DNA from: Actinomycetota bacterium
GTDB taxonomy: Bacteria; Actinomycetota; Nitriliruptoria; Nitriliruptorales; Nitriliruptoraceae
Assembly: GCA_019347575.1 (NCBI GenBank)
Contig: JAHWKY010000024.1
Coordinates: 1-64,000 of the forward strand
Length of the DNA: 64,000 nt
Direction of reading: 5' to 3'
Part shown: one piece after another, positions 48,262-57,118 of the stretch
Position numbering within the stretch: position 1 is the first letter of the stretch
Layout: every line of letters starts with the position of its first letter
Translations under genes and position numbers: made by a program
Notes under the pieces: model-generated
What the model was told of the DNA's origin: nothing
What the model saw: only the letters and a program-made list of their open reading frames with translations
Database searches by the model: none

Positions 48262-48759
48262 GTGCCGATCCTGCTGCTGTTCGTCGTCCTCCCGATCGTC
48301 GAGCTGGTCGTGATCGGGGAGGTGCAGGACGTCATCGGTTGGGGGTGGACGTTGTTGCTGCTCTTCGGGGACGGCCTGATCGGCGCCGTGCTGGTTCACA
48401 GCCAGAGTCGTAGGGCCTGGGATAACTTCCGGACCGCCCTGGCGGACCGTCGCTGGCCGGGGGACGAGGTCGCCCAGGGGGCGCTCGTCCTCGTGGGCGG
48501 GGCGCTGGTGGTCACCCCGGGGTTCGTCACCGACACGGTCGGGTTGCTGTGCCTGCTGCCGATCTCGCGTCGCGCCATCGCGGCGGGGATCCGTCGGAGG
48601 TTGATGCCCATCCAGGGCTTCGGTTCCGGCACTGACAGCCGACGTGAGAGGGGACGCGACTCCAGACGGGGCGAGACCTTGGGTGTCGAGGTCGTCTCCG
48701 TCGAGGTCGATGACGAGGATCGGGACTCAAGCTCCGATCCTGACGGACCGACCCCCTAA
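48262..48759 (+). CDS. fxsA: FxsA-family membrane protein
   Basis: The protein has 165 residues. The N-terminal FxsA domain has PILLLFVVLPIVELVVIGEV, GWGWTLLLLFGDGLIGAVLV and GALVLVGGALVVTPGFVTD with the conserved LLPISRR end. The C-terminal 55 residues are charged and probably cytoplasmic. E. coli FxsA modulates phage T7 exclusion by F; the normal role is unknown. The GTG start lies six bases after TAGGCT, so the mRNA is predicted to be leaderless. Confidence 0.87.
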   Translation: MPILLLFVVLPIVELVVIGEVQDVIGWGWTLLLLFGDGLIGAVLVHSQSRRAWDNFRTALADRRWPGDEVAQGALVLVGGALVVTPGFVTDTVGLLCLLPISRRAIAAGIRRRLMPIQGFGSGTDSRRERGRDSRRGETLGVEVVSVEVDDEDRDSSSDPDGPTP

Positions 48760-48776
48760 GCGGGGAAGGGAGGTTG

Positions 48777-51700
48777 GTGCTGGACGCCACGCCGGATCCG
48801 CGTGGCTCGCCGGTGTCTGTTGGACGAGGCGCCGGTAGAGCGGCACGGCTCGTCGCCGTGCTGTTCATCTGTGCCTTGAACGTGGCCCTGCTGGTCCCCA
48901 CTGCCACGGCCGCCCCGGTCACCTACTTCCGCACCGGTGCCTCGGCCGGGGTGGCCTCCTACTCGCGACTCGACACCGCGCCGGCGACGAGCTCCTTCGT
49001 GACCAGCATCGACCACGGGAGCGCCACCGGGTCGTTCCTGTTCCAGCCGGGCCGCAGCGGCACGGCCACGACCGGGTTCCCAGGACCGTCGGGAACGGGC
49101 TTCGGGTACGCGACCACGGGGAACCTCAACGGGACCGTTCCGGCAGGGACGTGGTCGGTCAACGCCACGGTGACCACCGACGTGCCCGCGACTGACGCGA
49201 CCGGCAACATCCTGGTCGCGTACTACGCCGTCCGGTCCGACGGCTCGTCGAGGCGCATCCACGTCCAGCAAGGCACGAGCAACGTCCTGAGCGGGCCGGG
49301 GACGAGGACCACAACCGTGAGCACCGCGCTGCCCGCGATCGCGTTCTCGAACGAGCGGCTCGCGGTCGAGCTCTACCTCGTGATCAGCCGCAACGAGGCG
49401 TCTGGCTCGACCGTGTGGCGGACGTCGCTGCGTCACGGCGATGCCGGCGACACCGTCATCGTCCCGGGACCTCCCACGGCTCCCGACCTAGCCCCCCCGG
49501 GGACGCTCCAGGTCACCTCCGTCGGCGACAACCGCATCGGACTCGCGTGGGGGGCCTCGAGCGATAGCCGCGTCGCCGGCTACGTCGTGCAACGGGCCAC
49601 GTCGTCCGCGGGGCCGTGGACGGACGTGACCGGGGTCATCGGTGGGACCTCCCACACCGACACCGGCCTGAACAACGGCACGCGCTACTACCATCGGGTC
49701 GTCGCGGTCGATGCGGCGGGGACGCGCTCACCCCCGTCGAACAGCACCAGTTCGGTTCCCGCGGATGTCGACGCCCCCGGTGCTCCGGGCAGCATCAGCG
49801 TCTCTCCTGCCGGCTCCTTCCGGCTCCAGGTGTCCTGGGCACCGTCCTCGGCGGGGGACATCGCGGGGTACGAGATCCAGCGGGCTGGGTCGGCGGCGGG
49901 TCCCTTCTCCCGCATCGCGGGCCCCGTCGGCGGCACCAGCTTCACCAACGACGGGCTACCGTCGGGCAGCACGTGGTACTACCGCGTCATCGCGATCGAT
50001 GACGACGGTCTGCGATCGGCTCCGACCGCCCCGGCCGCGGGGACGGTCGCTCCGTCGCCACCCAGTGGCCTGCGGGTCGTCGCGGTCGCCGACCGATCGG
50101 TCGCCCTGGCCTGGAACGGCACCGCCGAGGCCGTCACCCGCTACGTCGTGGAACGATCGACCTCGTCGGGTGGGCCCTTCGCCGTTGTCGGCGCCACCGG
50201 TGGTCTGTCGTTCACGGATGGAGGGCTGGTCAACGGCACGACCTACTACTACCGCGTCCGTGCCGAGGACGCCGCCGGTGCGAGTTCGTCACCGTCCGCG
50301 ACGGTGTCGGCGGTGCCGAAGGACACCGGCATCCCCGCCCCGCCGACCACGCTCGTCGCGGTGCCTCAGGCGGGATCGAAGGTCCGGCTCGACTGGGGTC
50401 CGAGCCCGTCGGCCTCCACGGTCGGCTACCGCGTGTACCGCTCCACCGGTGGCTCGTTCACCGACATCTCCGGACGCATCGGCGGTCGCTCCTTCATCGA
50501 TGGCCCACTGCCGGTCGGCGTTCCACACCGCTACCACGTGCGTGCCGAGGATGCCTCGGGCACGCAGTCGATCCCCTCGACCGAGGCCGCGTACACCGTG
50601 CCCCCCTCCGCACCCGGGAACCTGCGGGTCACGGCGGTCAGCGAGTCCACCGCCTCGCTGGAGTGGAACGCCAGCAACGACCCCCGCGCCGGTTACCGCG
50701 TCCTGCGCAGCACCAGTCCCGGAGGGCCTTACTCGCCGGTATCGGGGAAGGTCTCCGGGACCACGTTCACCGATGCCGGGTTGGTGCTGGGGACGTCGTA
50801 CTTCTACGTCGTGCAGGCGGAGTCGGTCGACGGCACCCGATCGGCCCCCTCCAACGAGGTCCGGGTGGTGCCGGTCAACGGTCCCCCGACGCCGCCCTCG
50901 GGTCTACGCGTCTCGGATACCACCTCGGGCGGGGAACTCCGCGTGACGTGGGCGGCGAACCCCGAGCCGGACATCGCCAGATACGTGGTGCAGCGCGCCA
51001 CCAGCGCGTCCGGTCCGTGGGGGGAGATATCGACCACGACGTCGACGACGATCCTCGATGGCGGTCTCCTCGACGGGACCCGCTACCACTACCGGGTGAT
51101 CGCCGTCGACACGGTCGGTCTGCGGTCGTCTCCATCCGCCGTCGCGTCCGGGGTCCCGTCGGACACCACCCCACCGAGTGCCCCCAGCCGTCCTGTCGTG
51201 AGCCAGTCGGGGCTCGACCTGCGGGTGCAGTGGGCGGCGTCCGAGGGAGCGGTCCGCTACCGCGTGCTGCGCACGACCAACAGCGGCGGCCCCTACGCGG
51301 TCCTGGGCGAGGTCAGCGGCGCGCGGACGTTCACCGATACCGGCGTGGCGCGAGGCGTGGCGTACTACTACACGGTCGTTGCCATCGACGCGTCCGGGAA
51401 CGAGTCGCCGCCGTCGGCCGAGAGCCTGGCTGCGGTCGTCCCGCTCGGCCTGCCCTCCCCGCCACCCAGTGGGGGGACGGGTGGCGGGACCACCGGCGGC
51501 ACCGGTGGAGGTACTGGCGGAACCGGTGGACCGTTCGGTGACGGCGGGCCCGTCGCAGGTGGCCCGACCACCCCTCCGTCGCCGTCGACCGGCCTGCCGC
51601 CTGGTGCACTGGGTGGGGGGGATACTCCCGGGGCCGCCACCGGCGACCAGGACGGTGATGGGGACGGCGACGGCGACGGCGACGACGAGGGGCGGACCCC

Positions 51701-51995
51701 CATCGCCGCTGGACAGATCCCCGGCGACGCTCTCGGTGACAGCGGACTCCCACCGCTGAGCGCAGCCGACGAGGCGCTGCGATCGGGCCGTTTCAGCGAC
51801 GCGCTGTCAGGCACGGCCGCCGAGGTCGCCGAGGACATCGGTACGGTGGCCCGGACCTTCCGTATCCCCCTCATCGTGCTCGCCGTTCTGCTCATCTACC
51901 TGATCGTCCAGGGGAGGTTGGACCGCACCACCCTGCCCATGACCGTCGAGACACCAACCGGAACCGCTGATGACGACGATGAGTACATCCTCTGA
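48777..51995 (+). CDS. Seven-repeat fibronectin type III surface protein, C-terminally membrane-anchored
   Basis: The protein has 1072 residues from GTG 48777, five bases after GGGAAGGGAGG. A signal peptide (RLVAVLFICALNVALLVPTA region, about 20-45) precedes a beta-sandwich domain (about 47-225). Seven FN3 domains follow (about 235-880), each with a W near strand B and an RYYHRVVAVDAAG-like strand. A glycine/threonine-rich spacer with an (DG)n acidic run leads to a membrane helix (about 1030-1050) and a short acidic cytoplasmic tail. There is no LPXTG motif. It is probably an adhesin or stalk. The cyclase gene overlaps its last 26 bases, linking surface display to c-di-GMP. Confidence 0.85.
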   Translation: MLDATPDPRGSPVSVGRGAGRAARLVAVLFICALNVALLVPTATAAPVTYFRTGASAGVASYSRLDTAPATSSFVTSIDHGSATGSFLFQPGRSGTATTGFPGPSGTGFGYATTGNLNGTVPAGTWSVNATVTTDVPATDATGNILVAYYAVRSDGSSRRIHVQQGTSNVLSGPGTRTTTVSTALPAIAFSNERLAVELYLVISRNEASGSTVWRTSLRHGDAGDTVIVPGPPTAPDLAPPGTLQVTSVGDNRIGLAWGASSDSRVAGYVVQRATSSAGPWTDVTGVIGGTSHTDTGLNNGTRYYHRVVAVDAAGTRSPPSNSTSSVPADVDAPGAPGSISVSPAGSFRLQVSWAPSSAGDIAGYEIQRAGSAAGPFSRIAGPVGGTSFTNDGLPSGSTWYYRVIAIDDDGLRSAPTAPAAGTVAPSPPSGLRVVAVADRSVALAWNGTAEAVTRYVVERSTSSGGPFAVVGATGGLSFTDGGLVNGTTYYYRVRAEDAAGASSSPSATVSAVPKDTGIPAPPTTLVAVPQAGSKVRLDWGPSPSASTVGYRVYRSTGGSFTDISGRIGGRSFIDGPLPVGVPHRYHVRAEDASGTQSIPSTEAAYTVPPSAPGNLRVTAVSESTASLEWNASNDPRAGYRVLRSTSPGGPYSPVSGKVSGTTFTDAGLVLGTSYFYVVQAESVDGTRSAPSNEVRVVPVNGPPTPPSGLRVSDTTSGGELRVTWAANPEPDIARYVVQRATSASGPWGEISTTTSTTILDGGLLDGTRYHYRVIAVDTVGLRSSPSAVASGVPSDTTPPSAPSRPVVSQSGLDLRVQWAASEGAVRYRVLRTTNSGGPYAVLGEVSGARTFTDTGVARGVAYYYTVVAIDASGNESPPSAESLAAVVPLGLPSPPPSGGTGGGTTGGTGGGTGGTGGPFGDGGPVAGGPTTPPSPSTGLPPGALGGGDTPGAATGDQDGDGDGDGDGDDEGRTPIAAGQIPGDALGDSGLPPLSAADEALRSGRFSDALSGTAAEVAEDIGTVARTFRIPLIVLAVLLIYLIVQGRLDRTTLPMTVETPTGTADDDDEYIL

Positions 51996-53721
51996 CGCCG
52001 ATCGGCTCCGGGGACCGCTGAACGAGCGGCTCCGGACCATGACGATCGCGCGGATCGTCATCGTCCTGGCGACGATCGTGGCTCTCGCGCCCATCACGGA
52101 CTACACCGACGACCGCTCCGGTCAGATCCTCGCCCTGGCCAGCGCCGGCTACCTGCTGCTCAACGGCGTGATCTTCGCGGCGCTCCGCGGCCTGCCGAGC
52201 GTCGGGCGTCCGGTCCTCAACGCGTCCCTGCTCGCCGACGCGGTCTGGGCGGCCGCGGTGCTGTGGTACACGGGCAGCACGGCCAGCCCGCTCATCTTCC
52301 TGATGTACGTCCAGAGCGTCACCGTCACCGTGCTCTTCGGGTGGCGGACCGGCGTGAAGCTGGCCATCCTGCACACCGCCGGGCTCCTCGCCAACGCCTA
52401 CGGTCAGTCCCAGGGGCTGGGGCCGGAGGCCGGCGAGGTCGGCTTCACGATCGGCTTCTTCAACCTCCAGATCGAGGACCCGACGCGGGGTGCGCAGTTC
52501 ATCCGCGTCCAGATCGTCGTCTCGATCGTGACCGTGTGGCTGATGGCCGGCGCCACGGCGTACTTCTCGGCCGTCCGCGAACGCGAGCTGCGCCGGACCA
52601 ACCAGGAGCTCTCCGTCCTGCGCGAGCTCAACACCCAGCTCGAACGCAGCCTCGACCTCTCCGATGTCTGCCAGGCGATCGCGACCGGTGTCGTCGATGA
52701 GCTGAGCTACGACCGCGCCGTCGTGTGGATGGCGCAGGGAGGCAGCGACCTCGGCCCCGCCGGAGCGGCCGGCTTCGCGCCCGACGAGGTCGAGCTGCTG
52801 TCCGCGCTGCGCCTCACCGTCGGGCCCGGCCCCGTCGGTCGTGCGGTCGAGTCACGGCGCCCCGTCCTGGTCGCGCGCGAGCATGCCCGACCCGCCGCTC
52901 TCGCGGACGCCTTCGAGATCGACAGTCCCCTCGTCCTCGTCCCGCTCACCACGGAGGGGCGCGTGCTGGGCCTGCTCGCGGTCGAGGTGGGCCAGCCGCT
53001 GGGCCGCGCCCCGCGCGTCAGCGGCCGCGACCTGCGCATCCTCGCCACGCTCGCCACCGAGGCATCGCTCGCCCTCGACAACGCCCGGCTCCACGCCGAG
53101 CTACGTGACCTGTCCGTGACCGACGCCCTCACCGGCGTCTACAACCACCGCTACTTCCAGCAGCGACTGCAAGAGGAGCTCGACCGCTCGGTCCGACGGG
53201 CGGGTGGCGGTGCACCGGAGCCGGTCAGCCTCATCCTGATGGACCTCGACCTGTTCAAGAAGGTCAACGACCGCTTCGGCCACCAGGCCGGCGACGAGCT
53301 GCTGAAGGGGCTCGCCCGGCTCATCGAGCGCGTGCTGCGCTCGTCCGACGTCGTGTGCCGCTACGGAGGGGAGGAGTTCGCGATCATCCTGCCCGAGACG
53401 ACGCCGGACCAGGCACGCCAGGTGGCCGAGCGCATGCGTGAGGCGATCGAACGCTCGAACTTCACCGCGTCCGACGGTCGCTACCTCGGCCAGGTGACGG
53501 GCTCGTTCGGCGTCGCGACCTACGAATCCGGCCTGCCGTCACGCGGCGACCTGATCCGCGAGGCCGACGAGGCGCTCTACCGCGGGAAGGCGGCGGGGCG
53601 CAACGCCGTCGTGGTCCGCGACGAGGTGGTCCCCGTCACCTTCGGGATCGGCCGCAGGCTCGATGCCGGGCGCGACGACGAGCCCCTCGCTGACATCGCC
53701 CGGGTGCCGCACCGCAGCTAG
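51970..53721 (+). CDS. Membrane GAF-GGDEF diguanylate cyclase
   Basis: The protein has 583 residues from ATG 51970 (ATG 51979 is possible). About five membrane helices lie within 20-205, then a coiled-coil linker (RELRRTNQELSVLRELNTQL), a GAF domain (about 225-375) and a GGDEF domain (about 385-560). The active site YGGEEF is intact at about 466-470, and RSSD five residues upstream is the product-inhibition I-site. It should make c-di-GMP from GTP. The gene overlaps the FN3 protein, so the two are coupled. Confidence 0.93.
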   Translation: MTTMSTSSDADRLRGPLNERLRTMTIARIVIVLATIVALAPITDYTDDRSGQILALASAGYLLLNGVIFAALRGLPSVGRPVLNASLLADAVWAAAVLWYTGSTASPLIFLMYVQSVTVTVLFGWRTGVKLAILHTAGLLANAYGQSQGLGPEAGEVGFTIGFFNLQIEDPTRGAQFIRVQIVVSIVTVWLMAGATAYFSAVRERELRRTNQELSVLRELNTQLERSLDLSDVCQAIATGVVDELSYDRAVVWMAQGGSDLGPAGAAGFAPDEVELLSALRLTVGPGPVGRAVESRRPVLVAREHARPAALADAFEIDSPLVLVPLTTEGRVLGLLAVEVGQPLGRAPRVSGRDLRILATLATEASLALDNARLHAELRDLSVTDALTGVYNHRYFQQRLQEELDRSVRRAGGGAPEPVSLILMDLDLFKKVNDRFGHQAGDELLKGLARLIERVLRSSDVVCRYGGEEFAIILPETTPDQARQVAERMREAIERSNFTASDGRYLGQVTGSFGVATYESGLPSRGDLIREADEALYRGKAAGRNAVVVRDEVVPVTFGIGRRLDAGRDDEPLADIARVPHRS

Positions 53722-53725
53722 TTCT

Positions 53726-53871
53726 TGGCGACGCCGCATCCGCGTCGTCGATCGGGGGAGCCCACGTCGCCCGCCGCCGAGAGCGCGGTCTCGGCGGCTC
53801 GGGGCGCAGGGGGACCCGCAGCGTGCACGTTCCTCCTGGCGACGCCGCATCCGCGTCGTCGATCGGGCGAG
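53726..53871. repeat. 35-bp direct repeats flanking a perfect hairpin
   Basis: The copies at 53726-53760 and 53837-53871 differ at one position (TGGCGACGCCGCATCCGCG, then TCGTCGATCGGG). Between them lies a perfect 10-base inverted repeat, GCCGCCGAGA/TCTCGGCGGC (53773-53798, loop 6). It fills the gap between two convergent genes, so the hairpin may serve as their terminator. Confidence 0.75.
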
Positions 53872-53875
53872 TCCC

Positions 53876-54856
53876 TCACGAGTGCCGCGCCCCGACCCGG
53901 TTCGACAGCGTCCCGATCGCGTCCGCGCGCAGCTCGATCAGCTCGCCTGGCTGTGGCAGCCGCCCGTGCTCGAGCCCGCATCCGCCTGCCACCGTCCCCG
54001 ATCCGTAGACGTCGCCCGGGAAGACGTCCTCCGCCTCGCTGACGTGGACGAGCATCTGCGCGAACGACCAGTGCATGTCATCGGTGCCCGTGTCGGTGAC
54101 CACCTCGCCGTCGATCGCCGCGGTGACGTGCAGCGCCTCGATGTCGATGGCGTCGGCGGTCACGATCACCGGCCCCAGGACGGTGGCGAAGTCCTTGCTC
54201 TTGGCGGGTCCGAGCCGCACCTGCATCTCCCGGCGCTGCAGGTCGCGCGCGCTGACGTCGTTCATCAGCGTGTAGCCGAAGATGTGTTCGGCAGCGGTCG
54301 ACGCGTCCAGCCCCCGACCGCGCCGCCCCACGATCATCGCGAGTTCGAGTTCGTAGTCGAGTTCCTCGGTGAACGTGGGCCAGGGGAGCTCCTCGTCGGG
54401 ACCCAGGATCGAGCGGTGGTTGCCCTTGTAGTACGCCGGCAGCTGGTACCAGGCCTCGGGGATCGACTCGCCGCGCTTCTCGAAGCCCCGTGCCACGTGC
54501 GTCTCGAAGGCGTAGAAGTCGCGCAGGCTGGGAGGGTTCGGCACCGGCGCGAGCAGCCGGACCAGATCGACGGGCAGCGCGCGGTCACCGCTGCCGATGG
54601 CGCGTCCGGCGAGTCGCCCCGAGGCCGCCGCGGAGGCGAGCTCCCGCGCCGCGTCCCACGCATCGGGACCCGCTTCGATGAGCTCGAGCATCGTCCGCGG
54701 CAGATCGGCGTGGACCTCGGCGCCGTTGCGCTGCAGGTCGAAGAGGGTGTCGCTGCCCGCGACGTGCACGACCACGGCTGCGCGGCCGAACTCGGCCAGT
54801 TCGAAGGAGGTGCCGTCTTGCGGGGCTTCTGGAGGCAGGTACGTGGCGAGCTTCAC
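53876..54856 (-). CDS. Fumarylacetoacetate hydrolase family protein
   Basis: This 326-residue protein is of the two-domain FAH type. The C-terminal catalytic domain has FYAFETHVARGFEKRG, DYELELAMIVGRRG and GYTLMNDVSARDLQRREMQV, supplying the Glu/Asp metal ligands; QVRLGPAKSKDFATVLGPVIV and DVFPGDVYGSGTVAGGCGLE follow. It cleaves a C-C bond in a 2,4-diketo acid, or decarboxylates an oxaloacetate-like substrate. The substrate is unknown, and no other tyrosine or homogentisate gene is present. It is divergent from ccr. Confidence 0.87.
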   Translation of the reverse strand: MKLATYLPPEAPQDGTSFELAEFGRAAVVVHVAGSDTLFDLQRNGAEVHADLPRTMLELIEAGPDAWDAARELASAAASGRLAGRAIGSGDRALPVDLVRLLAPVPNPPSLRDFYAFETHVARGFEKRGESIPEAWYQLPAYYKGNHRSILGPDEELPWPTFTEELDYELELAMIVGRRGRGLDASTAAEHIFGYTLMNDVSARDLQRREMQVRLGPAKSKDFATVLGPVIVTADAIDIEALHVTAAIDGEVVTDTGTDDMHWSFAQMLVHVSEAEDVFPGDVYGSGTVAGGCGLEHGRLPQPGELIELRADAIGTLSNRVGARHS

Positions 54857-54895
54857 CAGGCGTGCTCCGGCGGTGTCGCGGGACGGGAGGCGCGG

Positions 54896-54946
54896 ACGCT
54901 AGTACGTCTCCTCGGTTCCGAGCGCTCCACCCGCCGCTGGTAGCGT
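54896..54946. promoter_or_regulatory. Divergent TAGCGT -10 pair (FAH / ccr leader)
   Basis: Minus-strand TAGCGT (54901-54896) lies 39 bases before the FAH GTG. Plus-strand TAGCGT (54941-54946) lies six bases before a short leader frame that precedes ccr. The same hexamer serves both directions, 39 bp apart. Confidence 0.55.
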
Positions 54947-54952
54947 CTCTGG

Positions 54953-54997
54953 GTGGGAGTCCGGGGCCCGTTCACCGCCAGGGAGGTCGCGACGTGA
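54953..54997 (+). CDS. Putative 14-codon leaderless upstream frame before ccr
   Basis: GTG 54953 lies six bases after TAGCGT, the same geometry as the leaderless genes in this window. The frame encodes VGVRGPFTAREVAT and ends with TGA at 54995-54997, overlapping the ccr GTG (54994) as GTGA. It contains the ccr ribosome site GGGAGG, so ribosomes translating it would pass over and then reinitiate at ccr. No homology basis; the evidence is purely positional. Confidence 0.4.
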   Translation: MGVRGPFTAREVAT

Positions 54998-56331
54998 CCA
55001 TGGACCGGATCCGCCAGGCCATCCTCGAGGACGCACCAGGCGACGAGCTCGCTGCGCTCGAGCTGCCCGACTCGATGCGGGCGGCGGTCGTGCGCAAGGA
55101 CGAGCAGGAGATGTTCGAGGGCCTCGACAAGGACGACAAGGACCCCCGCAAGGCGCTCCACGTCGACGAGGTCGCGGTACCGCCGCTCGGTCCGAACGAG
55201 GTGCTCATCGCTCCGATGGCATCGGCGATCAACTACAACACCGTCTGGACCTCTATCTTCGAACCGCTGCCCACCTTCCTCTTCCTCGAGAAGTTCGGAC
55301 GCGAGAGCGAGCTCGGGGCGCGACACGACCTGCCCTACCACATCGTCGGGTCCGACGCCGCCGCCGTGGTCCTGCGCGTCGGCCCCGGTGTCACCCAGTG
55401 GAAGCCCGGCGACCGCGTGGTCGTGCACTGCAACTACGTCGACCTCGAGTCACCTCAGGGTCACATGGACTCCATGCTCGATCCCCAGCAGCGGATCTGG
55501 GGCTTCGAGACCAACTTCGGCAGCCTCGCCGAGATCGCGATGGTGAAGGCGAACCAGCTCATCCCGATGCCCACCCACCTCACCTGGGAGGAAGCCGCGT
55601 CGCTGGGGCTCGTGCTCGCCACGTCGTACCGCATGCTCGTCAGCCCCAACGGCGCCAACATGCAGCAGGGGGACGTCGTGCTGGTCTGGGGTGCGACCGG
55701 TGGGCTCGGAGGGTTCGCGGTCCAGCTCGTCAGGAACGGTGGGGGCATCCCCGTGGGTGTGGTCTCGAGCTCCGAGAAGGTCCAGCTCCTCCACGACGTC
55801 GGCATCGAGGCGGTGATCGACCGCAAGGCGGAGGGGTTCAGCTTCTGGGACGGCGACGATCCCGACTACGGCGAGTTCAAGCGCTTCGGCAAGCGCATCC
55901 GTGAGCTGGTCGGCGAGGATCCCGACATCGTGTTCGAGCACCCGGGGCGGGCGACGTTCGGGGCGTCCGTGTACGTCACGAAGCGCGGCGGCAAGGTCGT
56001 GACGTGCGCGTCGACAAGCGGGTACCGGCACGAGTACGACAACCGCTACCTGTGGATGCATCTCAAGTCGATCATCGGGTCCCACTTCGCCAACTACGAC
56101 GAGGCGTGGAAGGCCATCCGCCTGGTCGACAAGGGGATGATCCACCCCACCCTGTCCGCGACCTACCCGCTCGACGAGACCGCGGAGGCGGCGTACCAGG
56201 TGCATCGCAACCTGCACACCGGCAAGATCGGCATCCTCGTCAACGCGCCCGAGGAGGGGCTGGGTGTCGCGGACACGGAGAAGCGCGAGCACCACATCGA
56301 GGACATCGAGCGCTTCAAGCGGTTCAGCTAA
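54994..56331 (+). CDS. ccr: Crotonyl-CoA carboxylase/reductase
   Basis: This 445-residue medium-chain reductase converts crotonyl-CoA, CO2 and NADPH to ethylmalonyl-CoA. The NADPH motif GATGGLGGFAVQLV is at about 233-246. The CO2-pocket residues of characterised Ccr enzymes (N81, F170, E171, H365) align with N80 (SAINYN), F171 and E172 (WGFETNFGS) and H364 (IGSHFANYDE), so carboxylation and not only reduction is expected. GTG 54994 has GGGAGG seven bases upstream; ATG 55000 is an alternative. It is the key enzyme of the ethylmalonyl-CoA pathway for C2 assimilation or for polyketide extender units. Confidence 0.94.
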   Translation: MTMDRIRQAILEDAPGDELAALELPDSMRAAVVRKDEQEMFEGLDKDDKDPRKALHVDEVAVPPLGPNEVLIAPMASAINYNTVWTSIFEPLPTFLFLEKFGRESELGARHDLPYHIVGSDAAAVVLRVGPGVTQWKPGDRVVVHCNYVDLESPQGHMDSMLDPQQRIWGFETNFGSLAEIAMVKANQLIPMPTHLTWEEAASLGLVLATSYRMLVSPNGANMQQGDVVLVWGATGGLGGFAVQLVRNGGGIPVGVVSSSEKVQLLHDVGIEAVIDRKAEGFSFWDGDDPDYGEFKRFGKRIRELVGEDPDIVFEHPGRATFGASVYVTKRGGKVVTCASTSGYRHEYDNRYLWMHLKSIIGSHFANYDEAWKAIRLVDKGMIHPTLSATYPLDETAEAAYQVHRNLHTGKIGILVNAPEEGLGVADTEKREHHIEDIERFKRFS

Positions 56332-56356
56332 CGCCCCGGGCCGACCCCTCGACCGG

Positions 56357-56362
56357 TACGGT
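56357..56362 (+). promoter_or_regulatory. -10 element (TACGGT)
   Basis: The TACGGT hexamer lies 38 bases before the GTG of the NERD-like gene. Confidence 0.4.
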
Positions 56363-56400
56363 TGGAGCGTTCGGGGCAGCACGGATCACTGGGGGTCGAG

Positions 56401-57114
56401 GTGGCACGCAGCCGGGAATCCCGACTCGACATCATGCTGCGCACCTGGTGGGCTCGCCTGCTCGCGGCGATCCTCGTCGCGTCGGCCGCAACGCTGCTGT
56501 GGTTCGCCGGCTTCCGCTACTTCCGCGACGACCTCGGTCTCGATTTCCTCGCGTGGCCGGTCGGGATCGGCGTCGCGATCGGTGCGTACCTGCTCATCGG
56601 CTACATCTACCGGCAGTTCGGGCCCAAGGCCCACCCGATGCAGCTCTCGCGCGGCGTCCTGACCGATCGTGCTGACGCCCAGCTGCGACGGTTGCAGCCG
56701 ATCACTCACTTCATCCACCCGCTGGGGCGACCGTGGCCCAAGGCGGTGTGCGGACCCAACGGGGTCTACATCGTCGATGCGAAGCCCGCACCCGGATCCA
56801 TCGGGTTCGTGGATGGGCAGATCCGGGTCGAGGGAGAGGCACCGCCCACCGAGTGGATCGGCGAGGTCCGACGGCTGCTGCCGTTCGTCCGCGAGCTCCT
56901 CCACGACCGGCGCCGAATCGACATCGACGTCGCCGGGGTCATCGTCGTCGACGAGGCGACCATCGTCCCTGCCGGCCTCCGGGAAGGCAACGTCGACATC
57001 GCCGTAGTCCCCGTGAACGAACTGTCGGACCACGTCGAGTTCGGACGACCGGTGTCGATCGAGACCGCTCGCGCGGCCTACGACGCGTTGGCGGCGTGGC
57101 GACCCGCGACCTGA
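56401..57114 (+). CDS. Membrane protein with NERD-like domain
   Basis: The protein has 237 residues from GTG 56401 with a GGGGGTCGAG site. Two membrane helices (about 12-35 and 45-70) form a hairpin at the N-terminus. The soluble part has VCGPNGVYIVDAKPAPGSIG and EVRRLLPFVRELL, like the NERD (nuclease-related) domain, whose core is GxxGVFxIxxK. Catalytic residues cannot be confirmed, so nuclease activity is only a suggestion. It converges on the next gene with a four-base gap. Confidence 0.7.
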   Translation: MARSRESRLDIMLRTWWARLLAAILVASAATLLWFAGFRYFRDDLGLDFLAWPVGIGVAIGAYLLIGYIYRQFGPKAHPMQLSRGVLTDRADAQLRRLQPITHFIHPLGRPWPKAVCGPNGVYIVDAKPAPGSIGFVDGQIRVEGEAPPTEWIGEVRRLLPFVRELLHDRRRIDIDVAGVIVVDEATIVPAGLREGNVDIAVVPVNELSDHVEFGRPVSIETARAAYDALAAWRPAT

Positions 57115-57118
57115 CCGG

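Noticed and set aside
51640-51700. An Asp-Gly repeat in the FN3 protein that might be a dockerin or calcium-binding domain
   Set aside because: It is a plain alternating DG run without the spaced acidic-loop pattern of EF-hand, dockerin or thrombospondin type 3 repeats.
53726-53871. Direct repeats as att sites of an integrated element
   Set aside because: There is no integrase, tRNA or foreign-looking cargo between the copies, only a 76-base spacer with a hairpin.
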